Positions 45,275 through 56,030 of a stretch of DNA of 64,000 nt are shown here, one piece after another; the stretch's first letter is position 1, and each line of letters opens with the position of its first letter. The DNA lies in contig OX438744.1 in NCBI GenBank assembly GCA_949316235.1, forward strand, positions 35,398,778 to 35,462,777, in the 5' to 3' direction. The stretch is from Oegoconia quadripuncta (Eukaryota; Arthropoda; Insecta; Lepidoptera; Autostichidae). Under the pieces are notes generated by a model. It was not told the DNA's origin. It did no database searches and saw only the letters and a list, made by a program, of their open reading frames with translations. The position numbers and the translations under genes are program-made.

Positions 45275-46617
45275 CAAAGTCAAAGTCAAAGTCAAAAAAA
45301 TATTTATTTCGTAGGATAAAGATTATCACTTGAAAACGTCACATTTTTTATCTTAATATTAAAATTATTGACATTATTGCTCATTCGCAAAGCAGATTCC
45401 CCAGAGAAGAACGAGCAAGAAACTCAAGGGTTGCTCTTTTAAATAAGTTTGGGTTACAATTATATTATATTGTATAATTAGGCTGAATATCGCCGAGCGG
45501 TCTATGTCCATGCTTGCTTATCATCCAGATAGTCAGAAATTTTATAATAGCCTTTGGTAAATAATGTCTGTTTTATGATGGTTTTGAATTTATTTAAAGG
45601 TAAATTTTGAATGTCCACTGGAACCTTATTATAAAAGCGTATACATTGCCCCTTAAATGACTTAGTGACTTTGTGTAAACGGCTGGCATGAACAGCAAGT
45701 TTATTTTTATATCTGGTATTAACATTATGTATATCACTATTTTTCTTAAACGATTCTATATTTTTTCTTACATACATTAAGTTTTCGTAAATATATTGCG
45801 ATGCTAATGTTAATATATTAATTTCTTTAAATTTATTCCTAAGAGACACTCTGGGGCCCAGTTTGTAAATCGCGCGAACCGCTCGTTTCTGCAGAACAAA
45901 GATACAATTTATGTCCGCGGCATTTCCCCACAACAGAATGCCGTAGGTCAGTATACTATGGAAATAACTGAAATAGACCAACCTCGCGGTATCCACATCG
46001 GTTAAATAACGTATTTTTTTAATCGCAAACACTGCAGAACTGAGGCGCTTCGCTAACTTATCGATGTGTGGACCCCACTGCAGTCCTTTATCCAATGTAA
46101 TACCTAGGAATAAAGTAGTGTCCACAAGCTCCAACTCTTCGTTTTTTACTAACACTTTAGTGGCTACCTGTTTGACATTTGGTAGTGAAAACTTTATACA
46201 TTTGGTTTTTTTCTCATTAAGGAGTAGATTATTTGTTGTGAACCACTCAACCACCTTAGAGATAGCATTATTTACGTCGTCAAGAGATGTCTGTTTTCTT
46301 TTAACTTTGAATAGTAAAGAAGTGTCATCAGCAAATATTGTTATCTCATGGTTGCCGTCTATGCAATTTGGTAAGTCATTAATATAAACAAGAAACAGGA
46401 ACGGCCCGAGAATTGAGCCCTGTGGAACACCTATGCAAACGGCAGACCCTGACGATCTCTCACCATTCACATCCACCCTCTGAACTCGATTACACAAGTA
46501 CGATTCTAAGAGTTCGAGGGCACGGCCCGCAATACCATAATGGCGTAATTTCCTGACCAGACCATCATGATGTACACAATCAAAAGCCTTTGACAGGTCA
46601 CAGAACTGACAGGTTAA
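45275..46617 (-). pseudogene. LINE reverse-transcriptase fragment, 5'-truncated, long intact frame
   Basis: The minus-strand frame runs unbroken for almost 370 codons from about 46615 to 45502. In order it shows FCDLSKAFDCVHH (RT palm), GVPQGSILGPFLFLVYINDL, the catalytic FADDTSLLF (YADD-equivalent), FLGITLDKGLQWGPHIDKLA, and the thumb/C-terminal part with LGPRVSLRNKFKEINILTLA. The endonuclease and first RT motifs are missing, as expected from 5' truncation. A roughly 220-bp 3' untranslated part follows and ends in a (TTTGAC)n-type repeat (45275-45294). That tail suggests a CR1-like rather than a poly-A LINE, but the clade is not certain. It encodes no complete enzyme and is not a host gene. 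The intact frame implies recent insertion. Confidence 0.9.
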
Positions 46618-46812
46618 CTGATATAGCAATATAAGGTATTTCAAATTAGATTTGCGTAAAAAATAAAATAATATTCTCTCCTTCAAGACTTCTTTGAGCT
46701 CATCGGTCGTAAGACACAGTAAAGAAATTTTAATCAGCTAGTGAAGAGGTTTTAGTTGATTCTAAAAAAAATATTTTTTGCTCAATTATTTAAGAAAAAT
46801 TGTTACATGAGC

Positions 46813-47008
46813 AATAAAAGCAAACTTGCCGTTCATGTTAGTCGTTTACACAAAGTCATAAGAAGGTATAATATGCCTTTATAGTACCTAAGGTTCCAGT
46901 AGACATTAAAAATTGGTCTTTAAATGAATTAAAGACTGCCATAAAACAGAAACATTGTACAAATGGCAATTATAACATTTCTGATTATTTAGGTGATTAT
47001 GAAGGCTT
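46813..47008 (+). pseudogene. Second, decayed copy of the same LINE C-terminus
   Basis: The plus-strand translation gives NKSKLAVHVSRLHKVIRR, then after a frameshift VPVDIKNWSLNELKTAIKQK and NYNISDYLGDYEG. These align with NKLAVHASRLHKV, VPVDIQNLPLNKFKTIIKQ and YYKISDYLDD of 45275-46617. It lies head to head with that copy, and its end is about 215 bp from the pangolin splice donor. Confidence 0.85.
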
Positions 47009-47222
47009 CACGAGAACAAATGCTACTATTTAGTCCGTGTTTCACACAGCATTATGGACGACCTGTGCGACGATATAAGCTGAGTGAAGTCCGATTATAC
47101 ACATTTAGGTTTAAATACTCATGATTCTGTCTTTTTCCAGTGTTTTTGGTATGTGGCGTGGTTTGTATATTTAATAAATGCTATCCTTCCTATTCTAAAA
47201 AAGAAAAATATAGCCGACTTAC

Positions 47223-47390
47223 CTCACTCTCAGTCCAATCGATCAGACTAGATTTCTCCTCAAGCAAATTCTCTGAGCTCCTCTTCTCGTCTTCCCCGTC
47301 ACCTTCGTCCTTGAAGACTTTGACCTCGTCCGTGGAGCCCAGGTCGTCGCCGCCCGAGCTCGCTGCAGAACTCGAGTGCGCATGCGGCAT
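47223..47390 (-). CDS. pan: TCF/LEF factor (pangolin), first coding exon
   Basis: The product is the nuclear effector of canonical Wnt signalling. Its N-terminal tail binds Armadillo/beta-catenin and its HMG box (not in this exon) binds DNA. The exon encodes 56 residues starting [14 protein letters not shown]. The hallmark acidic block is [18 protein letters not shown], then [20 protein letters not shown] and a final E. This matches the beta-catenin-binding region of insect TCF in order and length. The ATG at 47390 sits in AAAATG context. A GTG two codons upstream is not a plausible start. After codon 56 a consensus donor (GAG|GTAAGT, intron from 47222) follows in phase 0. No downstream exon was found, so the following intron may run past the window edge. 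Confidence 0.92.
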
Positions 47391-47693
47391 TTTCACGAGC
47401 CCAACGCCCCAAAACCCATTATCCCATCCTAAAATCTAACACACTATCTGTCATCCATGACAACTTCACTACACGGCCATTTTGTTCGGTTCCGAATTCA
47501 AATCGTTGGTCCTTCGAGCCGGATGGACTTGATCATTTGATATTTTGATACGTCAATTGTTTAGTCACTTAAACTAATTTAGGCGATAGTTTTTTTTTAC
47601 TTAACTAAAATTGAGATCACAGATAACTTTTGTCAGGTTGAACTTAAAATGCTACGGTTGAGGTGTTCTGTTAGACTGTGTGTCGGGTTGCAT
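47391..47693 (-). other. pan: 5' untranslated part of the pangolin exon, with short upstream ORF
   Basis: On the minus strand TTTTTCTTTCTTTACAG precedes 47693, a strong pyrimidine-rich acceptor. The exon therefore appears to begin at 47693 and a leader exon should lie at higher coordinates. The exon would start with ATGCAACCCGACACACAG, an upstream ORF of 13 codons that stops at TAG (47652). ACGGCCATTTTGTTCGG (plus strand, about 47475) contains a YY1/Pho-like core. Confidence 0.6.
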
Positions 47694-47927
47694 CTGTAAA
47701 GAAAGAAAAACACTAATTAGTGGGATGAAACATTGAATAGTAGGTAAAGGAAAATGAATCTGCAGTTATAGCCAAAGAAACTGCGTCAGAGTATTGCATG
47801 ACTAAATAAAAATCCTGCCTAAATTCAACTTCTTCTAACTGGTCAGTTTCAAATATTGAACAGTTGGGTACCTAACACAGCTATTTATGAAAATAACGTT
47901 TATAACCCTCGACACAAAGAGGTGTGT

Positions 47928-47930
<3 letters not shown>

Positions 47931-47959
<29 letters not shown>

Positions 47960-47962
47960 TGT
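47931..47962. repeat. (GTAT)n microsatellite with CCCTCGACACAAAGAGG leader
   Basis: Eight GTAT units, slightly broken at the end. The leader TAACCCTCGACACAAAGAGG then TGTGTTAT is a recurrent context of such microsatellites in moths. Confidence 0.8.
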
Positions 47963-48010
47963 GTGATATAAGTTTCAAGCCTTTTATCCACAATTGTATT
48001 TGTTTGATAT

Positions 48011-48076
48011 GCTACTCCAAGGATCGACTGCGCCAGACTTAATTTCGCTAATTGAAAACGAATAGAGAGAGTGCCC
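48011..48076 (-). mobile_element. SINE-D (5S rRNA-headed) fragment
   Basis: The minus strand reads GGGCACTCTCTCTATTCGTT, TTCAATTAGCGAAATTAAGT, then CTGGCGCAGTCGATCCTTGG. This is the head up to the middle of the 5S-like segment; the C-box part is degenerate. Confidence 0.5.
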
Positions 48077-49200
48077 TTGCCTAAGAGTGCTCTTGTTCAT
48101 CAATCTGTGATTAAAGTCAATGGAGACTAAGTATGTAGACCCGTAGACTAAGTATATCCCGAACGCATTTTTTTCTCTCAAAGTTTTCGAGGGACTCCAC
48201 CAATGCACAGCCACAGAATAGGTGCACAGCGGAGAGATTTGCACCATCCGCCAATAGGATCGCTTCAATGTAACACTGTCACTCGAGTAATGCAGCCCCA
48301 TTAGCTGACAATATCTGCTTGATGAATGATACAATTACAACTCGCAAGTTTCATTATCATAACATTATGTATAAGAAGATGTACAAGTACCGCGACAATT
48401 GCGTGTATTATGGCGTATACATCTTTTGGGTCAAGCGCGTCTCGTCAAGTAAACGTCAATAGCCTCTTTGGCGTCCGGCCAAAAGCGGAGACTCTTCGGA
48501 ATATTACATACAGAGTAGAGACGTATTTAGAGTGACGTGGGTCTGGAATTCGAACTAACCTACACAACCAGAAACTTATTAAGAAAACATTAAATATCAG
48601 ACTTTGGATGACAATCATCCAGCTCATTCACATGCCAGGCTATTTCACAGTTAATAATGACACAAATCGTTGATTTTGCTAAATAATAACCTGTTTTAAA
48701 AAGAGCAATTGTTCGAGTTTCATGCGTGTTCTTCTCAAGCGAAACTTGCCTTGCCTATGTTGGGATTTTTTGTCTTTGATTAGTTTATTTCAATAATGTT
48801 ACTTACTATTATTATTTGAACTTATTATTGAATTAAATATGTACTTAAAATTCGTATTTCACAGCCTACCTATATCTCCTCCGTCTTGAGGCAGTCGCGT
48901 CATAAAAGTAGGTATGTCCAAGACCTGCCACGACTTTATATTTGGAATTACGATAAAACAACAAACGTGTGATGTCTCAAACACAATTGATTACATTTGT
49001 AACACCAGTACTGTTACAACAATCTGTGGGAAAAAGACACTGCTTAGCAAACCCACAAATTCTTTGATCTATTTGGGTCACTGAATTTTAGAATTATTAG
49101 GTGAAGGAAAATTCAGACATTCGTGTGAGACATGAGTAGTGCACGGGATGTAACTAATGTCTATAATATAACGAAGAGCTCTCACTATCGACCCCTATAA
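48077..49200. other. Non-coding; one small repeat fragment
   Basis: At about 48866-48910 is a diverged copy of the CTCCTTTCTTGGGCAGTCGG repeat. Otherwise nothing was recognised; frames at 48326-48535 and 48445-48627 are without motif. Confidence 0.4.
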
Positions 49201-49202
49201 CA

Positions 49203-49416
49203 CCTACAGGAAGCTTCCATCCAGTCACAATCTGGAGTGGCCCGTATGGAATTCAGACTGCGTACTGGACACGGTAGATGCCGAGAGAACATGTCCAAGT
49301 GGGGCTACACGGACGACAACCGGTGCTTGTGCGGTGATACACCACAAACCATGGGCCATCTCTTATGCTGCCCTGCGTGTCCCGACACTTGTACGCTACG
49401 AATTCAATGTTTTTAA
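49203..49416 (+). pseudogene. LINE C-terminal zinc-finger-like fragment
   Basis: From 49237 to a stop at 49416 the frame reads VARMEFRLRTGHGRCRENMS, KWGYTDDNRCLCGDTPQTMG and HLLCCPACPD. The FRLRTGHG segment with the C-x-C, H and C-x2-C residues is the C-terminal zinc-binding region of several insect non-LTR elements. The rest of the element is absent. Confidence 0.75.
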
Positions 49417-49508
49417 CATCGACTCGCTAAGAAGAAGAATATCACATTGTGAGGGATTGTGTTTAGAATATAAAGCGTCTATGTGACACATTGAACGTTA
49501 CATTAATT

Positions 49509-49770
49509 TGACGACCTGTTTGGTGTAGTGGTTAGCAACTCTGACCACTATATACAAAAAGGTTGCGCGTTCGAATCCCGCTAGGGGCATATGTTTGTGT
49601 GATGAATACGGAGTTATGGATGTTTTCATTTACAATAAGTATTTATTTACAAAAAAAAATGTATTTATGTAGTATATCAACCATCTGGTATCCACAACAC
49701 AAGCTTATAGTTGCTTACTGTGGAACTAGATGGCGCTGTGTGTATATCTAAGGATATTTATTATTTATTA
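49509..49770 (+). mobile_element. SINE-B copy, full length, young
   Basis: The head is GACGACCTGTTTGGTGTAGT with an A-box-like TGGTGTAGTGG and a B box of CGTTCGAATCC. The body carries TTATGGATGTTTTCATTTAC, CATCTGGTATCCACAACACA and GAACTAGATGGCGCTGTGTG. The 3' part is almost identical to 62495-62695. A short segment around ACATGTGTTCCCGAG is deleted. Confidence 0.85.
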
Positions 49771-51424
49771 AATACATACAAAATCGGAAAAAATACAAAA
49801 CCTACAAGAAGGTACGGTAGTTATCTACGTCTACCGCCAAACGGCAAAATAAACATAGTAAGAAATACGAGTAAAAACAAGGCGTTGACAGAAGAAACTT
49901 TCGAATTTTCCGGCGCGGCTGAGAGTTCCTAATGCAATATATAAGCATAACATCATTACATTTAATCCAAATGGAGTGGTCAGACATATCCCAAACATAT
50001 GTATTTGGGCGTCCCACACCTTACAAGTAATTCTTGAAATATACACATGTGGTGGTGGTGGTGTGTACATTCAAAAACATAGGTACAAGTTGCGGAAAGA
50101 GTCGGGTTAGTGTTATTCTTTTTACGTGTCAAAAATATAAATATAACAGAATTCAGCTGCCTTCAACAGTTGAGGGCGAGACTAGATCGAGGCTACATCC
50201 ACGATGAATACCAAGCACTAATCCTTATGATTGTATATCCACGCACACACGGACGCGTACGCATTGTTACTATGTAGAATGCATTTGTCATAGTTGGTAT
50301 GTCACAGAGGTGCGAGCCATGCGGTGCAATATGAATAATGTTACCGACACGCCCGGAGAGAGTTATGCATGTCAATGATTCTGATGTAGACTTCGAAAGG
50401 TTAGAATTGACAGAGGTTTTAAACAATTTTTGTAAGTAATAAACCAGCACCATCCCATGGTCCCTGTCCTTAGGTACGGGCAGAAGCATGCAGTCAGTGG
50501 CGTGAGAGATCCTTAGTTTTCCCTATACTCTCTTCTTCGTGAGGTGTCTCGTTTGATTTCCTCATCGCTGAAACGAAACAGTTACTAGTATTTCAACATT
50601 AAACCAACGCATTATAACCTCTAATCAGTTTAGTGTTCAGATAAAGTAATTCAACTAACGAGCAAGCATTAAGGTGGCTGAACGAGGTACAAACGACCGA
50701 AGCCAGTCTAGACCCGAAGTGAAGCGTTTTAGGTGCAAAGAGTTAATATCTGGGTAGATGAACGAGAAAGGTGATTGAGTACTAAGGGAACATCGTTCAC
50801 TAACAAGCTTGCGAGTCGCCACGCACTTCGAGGTAAAACGAGATCTTCCCTCGACCTTATTTCAAATAGACAAGATTACTAATTTGAATCCAGTCACATA
50901 TTGTGTTTTTACTCCCAATTGAGTTGAACATTACAACCAACAGCATTCAACGCTGGTCGATCTTCAACCGTCTCATTTGTCAAGCTTCGCCTTCGAATGC
51001 ACGAGGATCTCAAAATAGACCGCTCCTACCTCAGCACGCTCCATTGTATAGAGAACACTTTCACAACAAGTATCGATATCCCCTGATGGTAAGGGAGGAT
51101 GGGGCCAGATGAAGGAAATTGGGGAACTGGCTATCATATCTAAAACAGCCGGACTTTTAGCGCCGGCACAAGCTTGGCGAGAAACTAGCTAGTATAGAGG
51201 AAGCAATTCATGATACTTCATGTTCATGATGGAAGATGTGTCGTAGTGAGTCAGCGGCAATAGATAGAATAGATCGTTCTAAGAAGATGGTGGCCATTAC
51301 GAGGCTCACGCTTGTCTTTGCTGAATTTTGCTCACTTTCTCAGTAACGAAGAAAGTAATTTATATTTATCTATACATCTAAATGTATATTTAGTAAAGTG
51401 AACCGTGGATGTTGTTTCAAACAT
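49771..51424. other. Mostly unrecognised; one dispersed-repeat fragment
   Basis: At 49960-50050 lies TAATCCAAATGGAGTGGTCA then GACATATCCCAAACAT, the family of 17740. No gene appears in the remaining 1.4 kb. Confidence 0.4.
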
Positions 51425-51892
51425 TAACCTTTGGAACATTGGGATCTCTGACCACCCAATTTGGGGTAAAGGTCGTGACGTTATGTATTAATCTATACAA
51501 TACAATGTTTAAATTGTACTCCAATTTAGTATCACAATTCATAATTTGAAACTTAAAATGACTTGGACAATGATAACCCTATCAATACTATTGAATTCTT
51601 CCACGCTCCGCTGGATAAAATGTATATACATTTTAGGAGAGGTACACTGTTACATAGGCAGGATAACAAGTGCTTAGACTCATAAACGATACATTAAAAA
51701 CATATAAGTAATACCTACACAAATATAACATAATTAGATATGTAATATAAAGTTGTAATCGCTATGGGAGGTTCCCCTTCAGTATAGTTCCCTATTTGTA
51801 ACATAATGTACAGTTAGTAAAAAAAATTAGACGATATCCAGAAATTTCACAACTGCTGAACATAATTGGGCAATATTTAAAGGTACATCGCT
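51425..51892. other. Dispersed-repeat fragment, then unrecognised DNA
   Basis: 51425-51485 reads on the minus strand TTTACCCCAAATTGGGTGGT then CAGAGATCCCAATGTTCC, an inverted copy of the 17740 family. The rest is AT-rich. Confidence 0.45.
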
Positions 51893-52168
51893 ATTTCATC
51901 TTCGGACTAAGCGTGGGGGGGGATTCCACTCATATGAAGTAAACATACCGAACAATCGCACTAAGCGGTTCGACTGTTCACTCATAATGCGAACAGCTAT
52001 GCAGGCATGGAACTCCCTTCCTCGTCAGTCTTTCCTGAATCTTGCAGCCTTGGGATCTTCAAGAGCCGGATGAATAGGCACCTACTGAGATCGCGTGATT
52101 CATTTTCGGCCACATCATCACTTTCCATCGGGTGAAATTGTCGTCAAACGCGTAACCAGTTAATATGA
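51893..52168 (+). mobile_element. LINE 3' end (WNSLPASVFP type), left arm of inverted pair
   Basis: ACATACCGAACAATCGCACT, AGCGGTTCGACTGTTCACTC, GGCATGGAACTCCCTTCCTC, TGGGATCTTCAAGAGCCGGA and CACTTTCCATCGGGTGAAAT follow the LINE C-terminal code with small frame breaks. It is the inverted partner of 52265-52690, close to 90% alike by eye. Confidence 0.8.
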
Positions 52169-52264
52169 TTAAATATGCAATCATTATCATTTTCTTCAAG
52201 TATGTTTAATTTATCATCTATTCGTTTAAAAGATTTGTTGTTATTTTCTCCCGAACCATTTTAC

Positions 52265-52690
52265 GTGTTTGACCACAATTTCACCTGATGGTAAGTGACG
52301 ATGTGGCCGAATATGGAGCACGCGATCTCAGTAGATGCCTATTCACCCTGCTCTTGAAGATCCCAATGTTGTAGGATTCAGGAAAGACTGACGCAGGAAG
52401 GGAGTTCCATGCCTTGACTGTTCGCATTATGAATGAAGAGTCGAACCGCTTAGTGCGAATGTTCGGTATGTTAACTACTTACGGGTGGAATCGCTCCCCA
52501 CGCCTAGTAGTCCGAAGATGCGATGGTGGAATAAGATTATGTAATTCCAACGCTCACCGAAGTGCATCCTGTAAAAGGACCTTGCGACGGTGTTCGAGGC
52601 TCTGCAATTTAGCAGTGATCGAATGGTCACCAATGAGTCTTTTGGCACGTCGTTCCACAGACCCGATCATCATAAAATCATGATGCCAAA
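52265..52690 (-). pseudogene. LINE C-terminal copy (WNSLPASVFP type), right arm of inverted pair
   Basis: The minus-strand translation gives MIGSVERRAKRLIGDHSITA, KLQSLEHRRKV, then NIPNIRTKRFDSSFIMRTV, KAWNSLPASVFPESYNIGIF and KSRVNRHLLR before the tail. This is the longest version of this lineage in the window. It is 5'-truncated with a few frame breaks. The RRAKRLIGD to HRRKV part lies upstream of the segment kept in other copies. Confidence 0.8.
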
Positions 52691-53277
52691 AGATCTGAAG
52701 ACTAGTACTACTTAAAACGCTGCTGGAAGCTTTGCAAGAAAACGCCATATTGTAAATCACGGGCGCCATGTTAGTTTTTCCATAAAACACTGCTAACAAC
52801 GCGTAGCACTTGATAGAAATCTACATAGATACCTACATACACCTGAAAAACAGTATATACTCTCCTTCCTGGATCAGTCGGGTAAAAAACAAGTTGACTT
52901 TCACTAAGTGATATTTTTATACTTATCCTATATTTTTGTTAAGTTAATTTTTTTGATGCTGACTTTACTAAAGTCCGAATGAAATCACTTACAGGAAACA
53001 CCACTTGCTTACACTGATAAGGGTGTTATCGTGTTTCCTTAGGTCTTATTCGGTAAACCACTTCACTCTAAACTTGATTTCTAGTTGTAATTCTATTTAA
53101 TACATTATTTTGTAACTACAAATAAAACCGTTAGCGGTGTGTATATTTATATCATTGTTTAATTCTGTGTTTTGTATACTTGTTAAGATTACTTTGTTTA
53201 TTGTAAACTATTGTTGGGTTGTAAGTTTCTTTTTTTTATTTTCTTGTATGTATGTGTGCCAGTTAATGCTATATCCC
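52691..53277. other. Non-coding; small repeat fragment
   Basis: At 52855-52890 CTCTCCTTCCTGGATCAGTC then GGGTAAAAAAC is a copy of the repeat at 24505. Otherwise AT-rich. Confidence 0.4.
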
Positions 53278-54035
53278 TACTAATATTATAAATTGAAGAA
53301 GAAAGGAAGTATTTATTTGGATTTCTGCTCTAAGAGTATTTTATATAAAACTTTACAATACGCTAAATCCAAAAAGGTCTCCACTCAGCATGTGTCGGGT
53401 TGGAGCAACCACGACGTTGGTATTCTGTGGAACCGAAACTGTACTACTTAATATTAACACAACTCACCATTATCAACTACCCATAAACATCTATTTTGGA
53501 ATACTGAAACTGATACTGAAACATCTATCTCTAATTGGAAGTCTGTCTGTCCAGCACGCCTAAACGGTTGAACCGACCATATTGAAGTTAGGCAGACAGG
53601 TAACCTGGGATCTGGAGAAGGAGATAACCTACTTTTTAACCGACTTCCAAAAATGAGGAGTTCGAATCCGAGTGTTAAATAAAACTGTATCTCTTAATAT
53701 TTATTAATCGTAGTGTAAAATTAAACCTAGGTTACGTCATGGTGACCCGGGTAATAAAACGCAGGGGACGGTTCACACATGGCCGCCGTTCGTATACGGC
53801 AACTGGAATTAATCATGCGACCGTACGGCCATCGCCGCTCGCTCGCCGCAGAATAATTTTATTAATGTTTGTTTCGTTTTCACGACTAAACCTCTAAACA
53901 GACCTTATTAAAATTTTGCAAGACAGGTAGTCTGGGTCTAGGTGAAACGCTAGTTTAAAGATGAGTTAAGTTGATATAAGATAAGACCGCGAACCGCGGA
54001 GTAACTCAAATGCGGGCGAAGCCGGTGGGCGTAAA
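53278..54035 (+). mobile_element. CTACTAATATTATAAATTG dispersed repeat, rearranged or composite
   Basis: It starts CTACTAATATTATAAATTGA. GTCTGTCTGTCCAGCACGCC and AACCGACTTCCAAAAATGAG lie at 53545-53660. A GC-rich insert lies at 53770-53860. A 3' half (GACAGGTAGTCTGGGTCTAG, then GCGGGCGAAGCCGGTGGGCG and AAGCTAGATC) ends near 54035. The CTAG end fits a Helitron-like terminus but this is not proven. Confidence 0.45.
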
Positions 54036-54590
54036 GCTAGATCATTATAATTTATATAACAGAGCCATTTTGACGTGTATACTTATCTATCAACAGAACG
54101 TAAAGTAATACTTCTTACCGTGGCAAGGTATCGTAGACAAATAATAAAAAAAAGTAGAAAAAGAAAATATTTTTCAAAATTCATTATGTCCGAAATACAA
54201 ACAATATTTTACATAGAGGTACAATAAAATATTAACATCAGCTGCAAAATTATAGAAGTGCGAATTATTCAATCGATAGATTCTAATCGATTCTCAAGTC
54301 GGCTATCACTCCGGTAATCGTTCCGGCACCAAACGCGCATTCATTAGTATTTAGTGTCACTGAATTCGACCTACGGAGACAGCATACAATCATTTGACGA
54401 ATGTTGCCGATTGAATAACGTTATGTAATAGAAGGACAACCGTTATTGCTGGCGAATATTATCTTTTAAAACTCCGTACCCCATAAACGGGACCCTAGGA
54501 TCACTTTTATATTCGTCTATCTGTGATTTCCGCCGGTTTTCTTATAAATAGATGGAGGTATCGTCTATTGTCTCGTATCGTAGATCGGAG
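54036..54590. other. Non-coding; GGGTTCCGTACCC-type fragment
   Basis: At 54472-54545 ACTCCGTACCCCATAAACGG, GACCCTAGGATCACTTT and a CGTCTATCTGTG part match the family noted at 16405. Nothing else was recognised. Confidence 0.4.
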
Positions 54591-54648
54591 GTCGTCACTT
54601 TTCATCAGGTGAGATTGTGGTCAAACGCGAATCCAATCATAAAAAAAA
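54591..54648 (+). mobile_element. LINE 3' tail fragment (WNSLPASVFP lineage)
   Basis: CGTCACTTTTCATCAGGTGA, GATTGTGGTCAAACGCGAAT and an A-run. Only the last about 58 bp of the element is present. Confidence 0.75.
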
Positions 54649-55659
54649 GGTATCAAATTGATATCGAATACTAAGGTCTACGACCGCATACTGCTTTAAA
54701 AAGTAATTTTTCTAGTGTTACGAGATAAAAGGATACAAATTTCTAATTGTATGTGAAATTATCACGTGACATACTTAATTGTGCGGGTTCCTTCATACAA
54801 TTCCTATGCAACTGACTACATATTCAATTTTGTCAGTTTACAAATTTGTGATGATGGATGTTGGGCAGCTATGGTGCCCTCAGGGCTCGAGTTCTACGTG
54901 GCCAGTTTTTTACGTTAAAGTGTGACAAAAGTATAAGTCATGGTAGCAGTGACCTCTCAAAGACAAGTTCACATTAGCCGTGCTCGTACCGTTTCTCTGT
55001 GTGCGGAGATGAGACGCGCACACAGCAAGCGGCTGACAACCGAGAAGTATGTACCCTTGGTCGTACCCTTTAAATGGGGTGACGTAAACTGGCGATGGGA
55101 AATAAATACTTTACGCTATTCTTTGGCGTTTCGAAAATCTGTGCCTGTCAGTATTGACGATAAGCGACGAAAGTTGGAAGTGCAGCAGTGAAGTACAATA
55201 TTGAAGAAATAGACTACATCTTTGGGAGGTCCGCGTAAGTCGATTTTGAGATGTGCCAGCATAAAAGATTCAAATAAAATTTGCAGTTACATCCCCAACA
55301 AAATCTCGTCGCAAATAGGATTATAACTTTGGCAGTTAAACCACTCGGTTCGACGACTCGTCGCAATCGTAAACGCTATCCTCGTAATGGGATACCGAGG
55401 TGTCGTTTATGGTGGTTTTTACGATTAAAGCCATGCGAAATCGCCGGTGACTGGGTGGGGCGAAGGGACTCTTTAGTTTTTAAAGTTTAGGCTTGGCTTT
55501 GGGAAACTGAGAGGTCGTTGGGGTTGCTAGGGCTTGGTTTTTATGGAAAACACAGGAGTACAGCTGTTAAAATAGTACATTGTAACTACTTACAAAAACA
55601 AAGTGTCATTTTTAAGTAGCAAAAAAGTTGAAAGGCTTGGGATGGACATGTTATGAGGA
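54649..55659. other. Non-coding, nothing firmly recognised
   Basis: Frames at 54940-55191 (83 codons, basic) and 55281-55490 (69 codons) match no family I know and lack splice or start support. The area is somewhat GC-richer than its flanks. Confidence 0.35.
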
Positions 55660-55790
55660 CTCTACCCAAAGGTTGTCTGGTAGAAATCTTAATAGCGATA
55701 AGACCGCCTGGTTGTACAATTATTATTTTTTTTGAAGATTTATTTATGAAGTGCATTGTAGATTTTTTGTACAATAAAGTGTACTTGACT
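55660..55790 (+). mobile_element. LINE 3' tail (GATAAGACCGCCTGGTTGTAC type)
   Basis: TCTGGTAGAAATCTTAATAG, CGATAAGACCGCCTGGTTGT and TTTTTTGTACAATAAAGTGT form a tail module frequent in moth LINEs. It is distantly like 43326-43445 in reverse. Confidence 0.6.
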
Positions 55791-55792
55791 GA

Positions 55793-56030
55793 TTGAGGAG
55801 GGATGAAACACATGTTACTAAGAGAGTGATGTCCACGATGGAAATCGATGGTTGGAAAGGTAGAGGAAATGATGGATTGGATTGTGTGTAGGATGATATG
55901 AACGAAAAGGGCGTGAATGATGAGGTAAGGGCTGATAGGAGATTGGAAGAAAAATGCGTACTGCGCCGTCCACGAATGAATTGGCTCCAGGGCAAAGCAG
56001 GCAAGATGATGAATAGGTCCCGCACATAGG
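55793..56030 (+). pseudogene. LINE C-terminal relic (RRDETHVTKRVM type)
   Basis: The plus-strand translation reads RRDETHVTKRVMSTMEIDGW, KGRGNDGLDCV, a stop, then DDMNEKGVNDEVRADRRLEE KC. This continues the protein of 25216-25422 towards its C-terminus. It directly follows another LINE tail. Frames on the opposite strand here are shadows. Confidence 0.75.

Noticed and set aside
45275..46617. Active LINE
   Set aside because: It lacks the endonuclease and the first part of the RT; it is 5'-truncated and cannot mobilise itself.
1..47222. Further pangolin exons (HMG box, C-clamp) on the minus strand
   Set aside because: I looked for the characteristic HMG-box and C-clamp coding patterns and saw none; the exons are probably outside the window.
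54940..55191. 83-codon basic plus-strand frame
   Set aside because: No domain recognised; no start context or splice sites; not supported as a gene.
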